In this document: one piece after another, positions 10,848-19,666 of the stretch
How the letters are laid out: each line of letters opens with the position of its first letter
Numbering within the stretch: position 1 is the first letter of the stretch
From: Metallyticus violacea
Lineage: Eukaryota; Arthropoda; Insecta; Mantodea; Metallyticidae
Direction: 5' to 3'
Assembly: GCA_030762175.1 (NCBI GenBank)
Contig: CM060831.1
Location: forward strand, 374,501-438,500
DNA: 64,000 bases
The notes under the pieces: generated by a model
What the model saw: the letters and a program-made list of their open reading frames with translations, nothing else
Told to the model about the DNA's origin: nothing
Database searches by the model: none
Position numbers and translations under genes: made by a program

Positions 10848-11143
10848 TTTTTTTGATTGGTTTATTTATGGACGCTGTTTAAAATCTGAGGTCATCAGCG
10901 TCCCATTCAACTCAGGGCGTGAAACGGCCGACAAATTTTGCTCAGAGGCCTCTCTTTCAGGCTTGAGGTACTTTTTCTTGCCGTAAATGTACGACACGGG
11001 ACCCACGGCTTTACTTCCCTTCCGAAGGAAGCCATACTTAGGGTTTTTACGCCCGAAAAAATCCATCGGTCTTGGCCGGGTTCGAACCCGGGTTCTTGGG
11101 TGTAGGAGGCAAGTATAGTAACCATTACACCACCAGGACCGAC
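10848..11143 (-). mobile_element. tRNA-derived SINE (family 1), full copy with target duplication
   Basis: The minus strand starts with a tRNA-like head containing an A-box-like TGGTGTAATGG and a perfect B box GGTTCGAACCC near 11085. It continues through a body shared with the copies near 23.9, 27.4 and 35.4 kb and ends in an AT-rich tail. TAATTGGCGAAT is duplicated on both sides (10836-10847 and 11144-11155), proving retrotransposition into the viral element, within the predicted intron. Confidence 0.9.
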
Positions 11144-11200
11144 TAATTGGCGAATGAAAATAATGTGCTACATAAGAGGCGTTATTGATTTTACAGTGAC

Positions 11201-11605
11201 ATGGAGAGGCCTGGACCGCTATCGAATGTTTTCTTCTTGAACAGCAAGCAGTCCAAGTTTGCAGCCGTTGGGTTTTCACCTAAGTCTCCACACAAGATCG
11301 TGGTGACCGTTGGTGGACGACGCAGCGCGGTGGTTCTGGGTTCAACAGAGTGGCAGAAGCTTGCAGAGGCGATACCGACAATACAGAGCTTGACTCTTCA
11401 TCTAAGAGAGTGGCAGTTAACCAACCGACTATGCATACTTTTTAAACGTTTATTAGGCGCACAAAATATTATCATCAAAATAGACGGTCGCTGTATATCG
11501 CTGAGTATGCAGGAATGGAGGACACTAGAAAGCCTACAGCGTATGGTCACCGACATCATATATCACAAGAAGAAAGAAGAGTTCGAAGTACAAAATCAAA
11601 ATTAA
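11201..11605 (+). CDS. Uncharacterised protein with two PC4-like beta-helix motifs
   Basis: An intact 134-codon frame from ATG 11201, just after a good splice acceptor (..TTTTACAG), to TAA 11603-11605. Two related segments are visible: residues about 31-60 (IVVTVGGR..AVVLGSTEWQKL) and about 88-115 (IIIKIDGR..SLSMQEWRTL). Each is beta strand, Gly-Arg turn, strand, then 'EW..L' helix. This resembles the second half of the PC4/whirly-type single-stranded-DNA-binding fold, where a strand ending in SL is followed by an E-Q/E-W helix. The C-terminus is charged (KKKEEFE). It could be a DNA-binding or transcription cofactor of the element. The resemblance is by eye and no family assignment is certain. 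Confidence 0.6.
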   Translation: MERPGPLSNVFFLNSKQSKFAAVGFSPKSPHKIVVTVGGRRSAVVLGSTEWQKLAEAIPTIQSLTLHLREWQLTNRLCILFKRLLGAQNIIIKIDGRCISLSMQEWRTLESLQRMVTDIIYHKKKEEFEVQNQN

Positions 11606-11656
11606 ATAGCAGCCTATCGCAAGTATTTGCTTCACGCTCACGTTTCCGGTGAAGAA

Positions 11657-11809
11657 ATGAACTACACCGAATACACAAGATACATTCGTTGGGCAACCTT
11701 TTTAGTGTTCCTAGAGATGGAGCATTTTCTAAAACCGATATTCATCAGAGAGGTGGACCAGGAAGCCATGGACAAGTCCAAACAAGTTCAAGGTGAGGTC
11801 GCACCGTGA
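11657..11809 (+). CDS. Small ORF of unknown function
   Basis: ATG 11657 opens 50 codons ending at 11809. The frame is also open from the previous stop, so a longer non-ATG or spliced form is possible. It has an aromatic, helix-prone N-terminal half (YTEYTRYIRWATFLVFLEM). Its C-terminal part lies within the first unit of a tandem duplication (11750-11827). CAAG/GTGAGG near 11789-11797 is a strong splice-donor match, so this may be an exon joined to sequence downstream. No family recognised. Confidence 0.35.
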   Translation: MNYTEYTRYIRWATFLVFLEMEHFLKPIFIREVDQEAMDKSKQVQGEVAP

Positions 11810-11972
11810 TGACGTCAAGTAAACACCTGCATGAACAAGTTGGAACACGAGAACCTCCCGAACAAGTCCAGGCGTGACGGAGCATCTGATATTCATTGGA
11901 CCAGGTAGCCATGGACAAGTTCAAGGCGAGGTTGTACCTGCTCCGTGATGACGTCACGAAAACACCTGCTCC
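11750..11972 (+). repeat. Partial tandem duplication carrying two TGACGTCA (CRE) palindromes
   Basis: Unit A (about 11750-11827) and unit B (about 11897-11972) share GGACCAGG.AGCCATGGACAAG, TTCAAGG.GAGGT, CCGTGATGACGTCA and AAACACCTG in the same order, 147 bp apart. Perfect CRE/ATF palindromes lie at 11810-11817 and 11949-11956. A CGTCA half-site preceded by TAA lies near 12000. The sites could be promoter elements for the downstream genes, or a coding repeat. Confidence 0.7.
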
Positions 11973-12294
11973 CCTGTCCAAACACGAACACCTTATAACG
12001 TCACGAACAAGTCTCCCGCAAACCATGGACCTAGTGATAAAGTTTCTGAAAAATGGTCGTCGTCTACCAATGATGGAGCCAAATGAACGTCATCTACTAG
12101 CCGTGGAGGGAAACGCCATCTTTATTCATCATTCGCCATTAGATGTGGACGCTGTATGGGCGAAGCGTACACAGGAAGCTAGAGGAATTTACGCCCCTTA
12201 CCGCCGCTGCAACCAGCACTACAACCTCCCCACCACCACTACCCACATTGACGGTCCTCCCCCTCACCAAACAATGTCCAATGTGTGTCAGTAA
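11911..12294 (+). CDS. Uncharacterised ORF of the right-hand module
   Basis: Open from ATG 11911 (127 codons). A second ATG at 12025 has a near-ideal Kozak context (AAACCATGG) and gives 89 codons. The N-terminal part overlaps the duplicated CRE-bearing unit, so the 12025 start is preferred. The core is helical then charged, with 'EGNAIFIHHSPLDVDAVWAKR'-like mixed segments, and the C-terminus is Pro/Thr/His rich. The stop is followed by TAATAAAAG, containing an AATAAA polyadenylation signal. No family recognised. Confidence 0.45.
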   Translation: MDKFKARLYLLRDDVTKTPAPLSKHEHLITSRTSLPQTMDLVIKFLKNGRRLPMMEPNERHLLAVEGNAIFIHHSPLDVDAVWAKRTQEARGIYAPYRRCNQHYNLPTTTTHIDGPPPHQTMSNVCQ

Positions 12295-12318
12295 TAAAAG
12301 TTCTACAGAGAAGTCAAC

Positions 12319-12609
12319 ATGATCAACGACGCGTTACGCCAACTAGCTACAGTAGTGAGCAACTCGGAGTATGTATCAGTGTCCACGTTACAGCCGAACG
12401 TACGATACGTCGTGGTAGGGGTCCGGAACATATCCACAAAGCACGGACCCAGGACGCTTGATCGCTTCGAAAGCGGGAAAGAAGTGTTTCTACCTACAAG
12501 ATTTAACAATCTTTCTGCAGAACTCATCAACCAGCTCAACTCGTTCGACTTTTATATCGTGTACCAGGGGAAGAGGTACTCAGAAACGGCTACCGGAGAC
12601 ACATATTGA
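12319..12609 (+). CDS. Candidate OB-fold-like protein
   Basis: An intact 96-codon frame from ATG 12319 to TGA 12607-12609. The strand pattern 'YVVVGVRNISTKHGPRTL' followed by a charged gap, 'VFLPTRF', an alpha segment 'LSAELINQL' and 'FYIVYQGKRY' is like small proteins found scattered in arthropod genomes that look OB-fold-like (single-stranded-DNA binding). This is pattern recognition, not a search result. The frame overlaps the next open frame (+1 relative), which could indicate a shared transcript, splicing, or a +1 shift at the TAT-TGA end. Confidence 0.5.
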   Translation: MINDALRQLATVVSNSEYVSVSTLQPNVRYVVVGVRNISTKHGPRTLDRFESGKEVFLPTRFNNLSAELINQLNSFDFYIVYQGKRYSETATGDTY

Positions 12610-13144
12610 AGTTTACACCGAAATAAACAACATACCCTGTCAAACAGATCCGGTGGGCGTAGGCAACAATGTATTTGTCAAACTAGTTTTTGACAACCAA
12701 AATCACGTCACAACAAGCGGTGAGTACCCATCAAACATCAAACTCATCTCAACAGAAATCTCCTTCTTTGGCGAAGACAAAATTGTCACCGTCAAATTAG
12801 CAACCAACAACTCCGACGTCGTGGAAGTCAGGTGCCTCCCGTCTAAAGCACTCCACTACGGCATAGACGCACGCTGCACCATCTACCTCGGAACCATCGA
12901 CAAAACGCCAGCCCTAGAGTACAAGGTCACATCGGCAGGATGCTTCACAACCGCATCCATCAGCGATTTGGTCGTCCCCATCGCCATTCCGTCGGCCCAG
13001 GAACACCTCAACATCAACTTTTCCCACATATCACTTACCTGCGTCACCACACCACGCGAGGAGGAGGAAAGCAGCAGCGATGAAGACAGTGAAGTGTCGT
13101 TTGTCAAAAAGACATATACCACATATTTTAAAATATTTTTTTAA
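12602..13144 (+). CDS. Beta-rich protein with acidic tail; no ATG start in the open region
   Basis: About 180 uninterrupted codons in the frame +1 to the preceding ORF, ending at TAA 13142-13144. The sequence alternates short hydrophobic strands with Asn/Thr/Asp turns (VFVKLVFDNQN, VTVKLATNN, CTIYLGTIDKT, HISLTCVT) and ends in EEEESSSDEDSE, then a basic-aromatic tail. The composition suggests a beta-sandwich protein with a C-terminal acidic region. The coding part contains no methionine, and the open frame extends back to about 12458 inside the preceding gene. Initiation must therefore be by splicing, frameshift or a non-ATG codon, or a start has been lost. No family recognised. Confidence 0.5.
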   Translation, partial: HIEVYTEINNIPCQTDPVGVGNNVFVKLVFDNQNHVTTSGEYPSNIKLISTEISFFGEDKIVTVKLATNNSDVVEVRCLPSKALHYGIDARCTIYLGTIDKTPALEYKVTSAGCFTTASISDLVVPIAIPSAQEHLNINFSHISLTCVTTPREEEESSSDEDSEVSFVKKTYTTYFKIFF

Positions 13145-13179
13145 ATCCAGCGCCGACTGCGCCCACCAGTGATGTGTGA

Positions 13180-13590
13180 ACTGCACAACCATTTTTTTTG
13201 TAACCACCAAAACTCTCACAATGTTTGTAAACCCACCAGTGATGTGTGAACTGTACCGCCATTTTTTGTAAAACCGCCTGTGTGAACTGCACCGCCATTT
13301 TTGTAAAGGGTAAAACCTCCATTTTGTAAAGGGTAGAAAAACCTCCATTTTTATTGTTAATTTTTATTTTGTATAATAGAAATACTCAGTACGCATTTTT
13401 AATTGTATTTAAACCAATTCTTTCCATTTTAATAAAACCGCCGCCATCGTGTGAACTGCACCGCCATTCTTGTAAAGGGTAAAACCACCATTTTGTAAAG
13501 GGGTAAAACCTCCATTTTTATTTTGTATAATAAATATATTCAGTACCATCATTTTGCATTTTTAATTGTATTTAAAGAAATTCTTTTTGT
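13180..13590. repeat. Array of CCGCCATTTTTGTAAAGGGT-type repeats with a duplicated ~170-bp block
   Basis: Short units of the form '(A)CC.CCATTTTTGTAAAGGG' recur near 13186, 13257, 13292, 13315, 13343, 13461, 13487 and 13511. The block from 'TGTGAACTGCACCGCCATT' through 'TTTTTAATTGTATTTAAA' occurs twice (about 13281-13412 and 13450-13577). CCGCCATTTT is close to the YY1/Pleiohomeotic binding consensus, so a regulatory role is possible. Confidence 0.8.
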
Positions 13591-13625
13591 ATCACATATA
13601 TCTTAATTTTCTGTATAATAAAAAT

Positions 13626-13769
13626 TATACCCCTTTTCTGGGGATTTAAATTGAAAAAGCTTTGATATCAAATTGTACCTCATCACTTCCACCCCCCACC
13701 CAACCACGCCCACCTCACCCCAGTTTTGATATCATTTGAAATCAATTAAATCACCGGAAAAGGGATATA
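13626..13769. repeat. Imperfect inverted repeat (~45-bp arms) with C-rich loop at the right end of the element
   Basis: The arm at 13626-13671 (TATACCCCTTTTCTGG...TTTGATATCAAA) matches the reverse complement of 13724-13769 (TTTTGATATCA...GGAAAAGGGATATA). A 52-base loop rich in CCACCC separates them. Each outer end holds a TATA-like sequence. It may be a terminal hairpin, a divergent promoter pair or a palindromic end remnant. Confidence 0.7.
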
Positions 13770-14071
13770 TACTACTCACGATGTCTTTTGCCGAAATGGG
13801 AGATGAGCAACATTGTTTATACTACGAAATATTAGTGCAAAAATTCCAATACAAATAGCATTGTCATTCTTGCAGAGAAATTGGGTTCTTTTTGCCTATT
13901 GGAATAAAATATAGAGCGAATTGGTTACATTTCGACCAATAATAAAAGTAAACTACCGCCGTCCTCAAAGTCACTAACTGGTAGCTTAAGCCGTGCTGTA
14001 CCGGTGATACTACAAACCAAATATAGTGCAAAATTACATAAAGACTAGTAGCGAAATTTGTGAATAACAAT

Positions 14072-15030
14072 AATAATAATTTAAATTTATTGATATGCTA
14101 AGAATAAATACAAAAAATACAAATACACTACCAGGGAGGCTCCACCTATCTGGCCCAAGCCATTTTAGGATATGCCTCCTTACAATTACAAAAAATTATA
14201 AATACAATAATTAGTTTTATTTTATCACCTTTATTCAAATTCTAATATAATGAACAATAAAAAATTTCCACCCTGATTGCATCAGTCCCCAGTTCATCAG
14301 CAGTAATCTACTGGAATTCCAGGGGACCAGGCTCCGACCCAATTCAAGGACCTAAATAAAATTTTTCCGTTGCTCTACCTATACCATTATAACTAACTAC
14401 AGCCTATACAAACTAATAATGACTTTATTTCTCAAATGCATACTAAATGCTACATTTCGAATTTAATAAAATTATGATCCACTCTTAATCATAATCACCT
14501 TTATTTACATCCTAATATGATTAATCAAATGCAACCCTTTAAATTATTGGATTTATTTCGCTTCTTAGTACTCAATTCCATTTATTTTTAACTTTGATGA
14601 GGAATTCTCCTACATTCCTGCTATCTTTACTAAAGATTTTCATTAAGGCTATTTTTCTATCTAATTTAAACCATTTTTCGTTTATAAACTTCTTCCTCCA
14701 GAGTCCCGCCCCATTGCATTAAAACACTACATATTCCATATCTTCCTTTCCCCCACATATTGGGCACTAATTCTGAGGAAAAATTTCCTTATTCCTTTTA
14801 ATCTCCACACGCCTGCTCTTAACGAATGCCCTCTTTTTGTTCATTATTTGATTCATCAATATACTTCTCTCTTCCTCATTTGTTTTTCATCGGTATATAA
14901 AATACTAAAGACTTTTTGCCCTCTATCTTGTTAAACAGTTTTTGTATTTGTATATCTTCCAGTCTCTTTCTTACTACTAACCAAAAACCCTTTTCATTGT
15001 TATCCCTTCTCCTGCAAATGTCCCCCATTC

Positions 15031-15081
<51 letters not shown>

Positions 15082-15112
15082 GGTCCTTGCTTTCTATTAA
15101 ATGTATAATCAT
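14072..15112 (-). pseudogene. 5'-truncated LINE, C-terminal coding and 3' UTR fragment
   Basis: On the minus strand, the region 15060-14880 encodes a charged stretch (RKRLEDIQIQKLFNKIEGKKS) typical of the post-RT region of CR1/RTE-like LINEs in arthropods. It continues, with a few stops, into a CPICGGKEDMEYV zinc-knuckle-like segment near 14765-14725, then GEFLIKVKNKW near 14600. A 3' UTR follows, ending near 14072 in an ATTATTATT tail. The RT domain itself is missing (5' truncation). A (TAA)n microsatellite sits at the 5' end of the fragment. Assignment to a precise clade is not possible by eye. Confidence 0.6.
15034..15081. repeat. (TAA)n microsatellite, about 16 copies
   Basis: Uninterrupted TAA triplets between CATTCCAT and GGTCC, at the 5' border of the LINE fragment. 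Confidence 0.95.
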
Positions 15113-15149
15113 TGTGATCCAATTACATTTTCACTGTAAGAAGAGAAAT

Positions 15150-18100
15150 TTCTCTACTAGCATTCGGGCTGTCACTGGAAAGCACCTAAATATTAGTATA
15201 CCTATTATGTCTTGAAATCATAATAAAAGGGATGAGGCCCTTATTAATCTCTACTTAATAATACCTTTAATTTTAAAAAAAAATGGGGAAAAACACCAAA
15301 AAAAAAAAAAAGAACCCCTCCAAAGTCTTGTAATTTATGTGAATCAACAGTTTTAATTACTAAAGTACTAATATTTTTGCGTATATAGCTATAACTCGTT
15401 CTTTAGCATAGTTAAATTTAAATACAAATTGATCCAATTAGAGTCGCGCTACAAGAACGAAAACTTCACTACCGACATTGGGAATGCTACTTGCCAGCAC
15501 TTAGCAGTGAAGCATCGCTGAAACTATGCACCAAACATTTACGTAAAAAGTTACCGAGCTCCTAGTATTGAGATATATATGAACTAACCGTCATTGGTGG
15601 CTATTGCAGTAAATGTAAACATAGTTCCATTTGCTCTTCAACCGAAGGAAAAGAAGATTCAATAACAGCATTCGAGTAGTCACTGGTAGGCAGCTGAATA
15701 TGGGCAGAAACGCTAACATTACGAAACAAAATTTATGCATTTGAACATTTAAAAACTAGTATTGTCAATTACGTAAATATACCTTATTTTGGGGTCTATT
15801 TAAATGTACAAATTGGGTGATCTAAATATATTTCCACCATATTCAGGAAATTTCACGACCAGCACAAAAATACATCCTAATATTTAAACAGTAAATATAC
15901 TAGTATTTATGTGAATCAACATGTTCCATGTCTGGTACAAAAACTGGGTGCAATAATGATTTCATTAGCGGCATTCGAGATGTCACTCCGAATACTGAAG
16001 CTTGCAATATCGGTTAGCTACGAATTGAATGTGCTGTATGGTTTAATGACGAACTAAACTATATTAATTCAAACAATAAACTACTTTAATTAACATTTAT
16101 GTAATAAAAATAGTTTTGGCTTCTATTTTTATGTAATAGTTGGGTGATCTAATTGCATTACTTTAGAAACAGTTGAAATTTCACTACTGGTATGCGGGCT
16201 TGTCAACTGCCCGATATCAGAGCAGTGGAATATCGGTGGAACTACAAACCATATTTCTATGAAGAAATCCCTTCTAATTCAACTGAAATATACTAAGATT
16301 CAATTACAGTTCCTGCACAAGAACGAAAATTATATTAATGGCGGTATCGATGATACTACGAATAAATATTAATGTAAAAATTACTAAACTAGTACCATTG
16401 ACAGCTATGCGAAGAAACAAAGCCATTGACGCCTAACTTAATATAGCAAACGGACAGATATTTCAAACGCTAAAAAGGTAGTTTAACTAACGGAATTCGG
16501 GTTTTCACTGGCAGGTAGTTGAATATGTGCACTATAGGTGAAATTACCAATTCATAATGATTTTTACAATTAATCAACCAATACTACTTCATTTATCTAT
16601 ATCAAAATACTGTTTGGCGGCTATTAAAACATAAAAAATGTGAATTGCGTTTTTAAAGAAAAAATCGAATTTTACAAGCAGCATTCAGGCTGCCACTTGC
16701 CGGAAATCTTTATTTAAAAATTACTGAACGACTAGTATTATTATATATGTACAGAAACAGAATTTGGTGCCTATTTCAAAGAATAATCACGATGAACTAA
16801 TTATATTTCAATCACAAAAAAAAGATATTAAGGTTTTTATTTTAAAGACTTTCTTATAATTCTAGATTCGTTTGAACCACTGGCGAGGAATGAAATAAAA
16901 ATGCTCTCGCACTCTCTCACTGAACAGTTTCTTTTACAATATCTGCGCGGTACACATTTTATAACTAATTAAATACTTCGCGTTGCTATTTTGTTGATTT
17001 ATCGCGACTTTTTCACACTAAATTCGCCATAGTGACTTCAAATTTAATAATTTACTCGTCTGAGTGACGAAAGAACAAATATTTCACTAACACAGAACAC
17101 AGCTTGAGACTTGTCGAACTACTAGCAACTCCCTGAAATATTAGCAACTGTGTAAAACCTCCCCGTGCTATCGTTGGATAAACTATTTGCGACACCACGA
17201 ATAGTTTCCAACTCCCCGAATACCCCAGGAATTTGGTTATTTAAGCGCTCTCAAAGTTTCCATGATGCTTGTATTCAAAATAACATTCTGGAAACTTCCT
17301 AAATTCTATCTTCTTATTGTCTACAATTCCCCTTTAGTTTTTAACTAGACGAGTGTGATTCAAGCTACAGTTGACAAATTTCTCTTTTTCAGAAATCGCA
17401 CGATAAAAGGAGAGAAACCAGCTTCGTATCTATATTGCATTTCCAAGAACTGTTTCAGACGACAATAATAGAAGGGTCATAGAGAAAACTCCGGAGAGTC
17501 GTGAACAAACATACAACATTCGGGGTTGATACAACTTATATCAGCAATTTTGTATGATGAAATTTCTCTTATTATATATATTTATTCATTTTTCTGATGT
17601 GCATATTACCACTCTGCACTCTACTTACTTTCCGAGAATTATTATAGCATTATAAAGTTACATACATAGAACAGAACATACATTGATAAACAATTAACTG
17701 GCAATAGTTCCTCAATATATTTCCCTATGCCTACGGGAGTCGGCTGAGTATCCCGCTTCGAGTATTAATGTAAAAAATTACTAAATACTAATATTGTGGT
17801 CTAATTTCACTGCAGTAACGAAAATATGACTGCCGGCATCCAGAATGTCACCTGACAGCAGCTGAAGCAGTACAGCATCGGTGATTGTACGAACTTCTTC
17901 TTCTTCTTAATGTAAAAATGTACTGAAGGTTTAGTAATGAAATTATGTGAGAAAAACAGAGTATTTGCGCATATTTCAATGTGTAAGCAGGCTGATCCAA
18001 TAACATTGCAATCTTCATAAATGTTGTACCAGGAGCATTCAGGCTATTACTGGTAGACAGCTGAATATATGCGCTATAGCTAAAATCAAGAACCAAAATT

Positions 18101-18260
18101 GCTTATATTAAACAATTAATTAATATCATTGCCATTTATGTAAATCATGATGGTCTTTAGCGCATATTTAAATGCAGAAATTGTGATCAAATTATATATG
18201 TAATGCATGAACGAAATTATACTACTGCATATGCGCTGTCACCTTCTGGCTAATTAAGCA
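15150..18260. repeat. Degenerate ~190-310 bp repeat family
   Basis: A recurring pattern 'gcattcgggctgtcactgg.aggcagctgaatatg.gc....cggtgaaactacgaacca...' followed by 'ttactaaactagtattg' is seen near 15163, 15465, 15670, 15970, 16185, 16497, 16684, 17839, 18030 and 18230, with a related copy near 13975. The spacing is irregular, so the family is either an old satellite or repeated insertions. About 16800-17800 shows no clear copy and no gene. Confidence 0.6.
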
Positions 18261-18304
18261 GCGGAGTTTCAGTGAAAATACGAATTAAATATTGACATAG
18301 AATA

Positions 18305-19340
18305 TATATAAAAGAAAAATAAAGTAACACTATTGACAATGTAACAAATTAACAGTAATTATAATAGTACAAAAGGATAAAACACTAAGAAAAAGTCACA
18401 CTTGAGATCGCTATATTTCGGACTCGTGGAGTCCTTCTATGGCAAGAACGAAGTACCTGTAACTTTATCTTAGCGTTTTATCCTTTTGTACAATTATGAT
18501 TACTGTTTATATATAATATAAAAGAAAAATAATAAATAACACTATTAACAATGTAACAAATTAACAGTAATTATAACAGCAGAAAAGGATAAAACACCAA
18601 GAAAAAAATCACACTTGAGATCGTTATATTTCGGACTCGTGGAGTCCTTCTATGGCAAGAAGACAAGTGACAAGTTAGATTATGCTTTTAATCTAACACT
18701 TATTGATGCGTTACCTACACAATGCTCTGAAAGTTTACTCAGAGATAAAGAAATGGCAGCCAAATTTTTACATAAAGCGCGTATACCACCTGGTTTAAAT
18801 CTTACGTACTACGTCCCCCCCCCCCACACTCTCATTTTTAGTTTCATCTGTTTCCATGCATAATGTTACCTTCGATAATCAATATTTACTTTTATCATCT
18901 TCATTTGTCTAGTTTCTTGCCATTGAAGAACTCAACGAGTTTGAAATATAGCAATTTCACACTTGAAAACTTCGTCACTTGTCTTCTTGTCATAGAAGGA
19001 CTCCACGAGTCCGAAATATAGCGATCTCAAGTGTTACTTTTTCTTGGTGTTTTATCCTTTTCTGCTGTTATAATTACTGTTAATTTATATATATTTGTCT
19101 TCTTGTCAGAAGAACTCTAGCAGTTAGACATATAGTGATTACAAATCTGTGACTTTTTCTTAGTGTTTTATGCTTTTTTGCTTTTTTAGTTATATATATA
19201 TAATAAAAGTAGAAAAGGATAAAACACTTAGATAAAGTCACAATTGAAATTGCTATATTTCGAAATCGTCGAGTTTTTCAATGGAAAGGAGCTAGACAGA
19301 TGAAGCTGATAAAAGTAAATACTGAGTATCGAAGGTAACG
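18305..19340. repeat. Cluster of Penelope-like terminal repeats in both orientations
   Basis: The block containing 'gatcgctatatttcggactcgtggagtcc' occurs in + orientation near 18400 and 18610 (a ~205-bp tandem duplication, 18305-18460 and 18510-18665). It recurs reversed near 18920, 18985 and 19100, and in + orientation near 19245. A 240-bp piece at 18684-18925 is inverted at about 19290-19525. The flanking coding fragments are Penelope-like, so these are probably its pseudo-LTRs. Confidence 0.7.
18660..18835 (+). pseudogene. Penelope-like element, 3' coding end (copy 1)
   Basis: The plus-strand frame here contains DYAFNLTLIDALPTQC and LLRDKEMAAKFLHKARIP, nearly identical to the C-terminus encoded in reverse at 19525-19370. 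It is therefore the tail of the GIY-YIG endonuclease region of a Penelope-like retroelement, truncated upstream at the repeat block. Confidence 0.7.
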
Positions 19341-19666
19341 TTATGCATGGAAACAGAAGAAACTAGAAATGAGAGGGGAGGGGATAGTACGTAAGATTTA
19401 AACCACGTGGTATACACGCTTTATGTAAAAATATAGCTGCTATTTCTCTATCTCTGAGTAAACTTTCAGAGCATTGTGTAGGTAACGCATCAATAAGTGT
19501 TAGATTAAAAGCATAATCAAAATCCTTACAGTGAGTTAAGGCATGTTGGGCAACCGGCAAGGGAGACTTGGTTTTAACAGAATGTCTATGATTGTTCATA
19601 CGTAGCGAAACAACAGTAGAAGTTAAACCAATATAAAATGCTTTGCAAAGCTTACAAGATAACATA

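Larger units (their letters stand above)
4440..13790 (+). mobile_element. Endogenous Polinton/Maverick (adintovirus-type) element, decayed, no PolB visible
   Basis: One strand carries ATPase, integrase, penton, small basic virion protein, major capsid protein and adenain-type protease in a compact row. This combination is diagnostic of Polinton/adintovirus elements. Several genes have stops and frameshifts, so the copy is not autonomous. The hallmark protein-primed DNA polymerase B is absent from the window, and the space to the right of the protease is occupied by unfamiliar ORFs. Boundaries are inferred. On the left, AATGGCGGTGC at 4469-4479 is the inverted counterpart of GCACCGCCATT at 13289-13299 and 13458-13468. 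On the right, an inverted repeat ends near 13769. No clean terminal inverted repeat or 6-bp target duplication was found by eye, so either end may be off by hundreds of bases. A SINE (10848-11143) inserted later. Confidence 0.85.

Noticed and set aside
11060..11143. Functional tRNA gene on the minus strand
   Set aside because: The A and B boxes belong to a SINE head. The acceptor and anticodon stems do not close, and the family body and target duplications follow.
12458..12600. Upstream part of the last ORF's frame as coding sequence
   Set aside because: This part overlaps the better-supported candidate OB-fold frame and is Ser/Arg-rich noise in composition, so only the part from about 12602 was annotated.
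13031..13348. Minus-strand open frames across 13.0-13.35 kb
   Set aside because: They are shadow translations of the CCATTTTTGTAAAGG repeats and of the acidic-tail ORF.
14876..15215. Open frames with long Ile runs on both strands
   Set aside because: They are translations of the (TAA)n microsatellite, not genes. Only the flanking LINE-like segment is meaningful.
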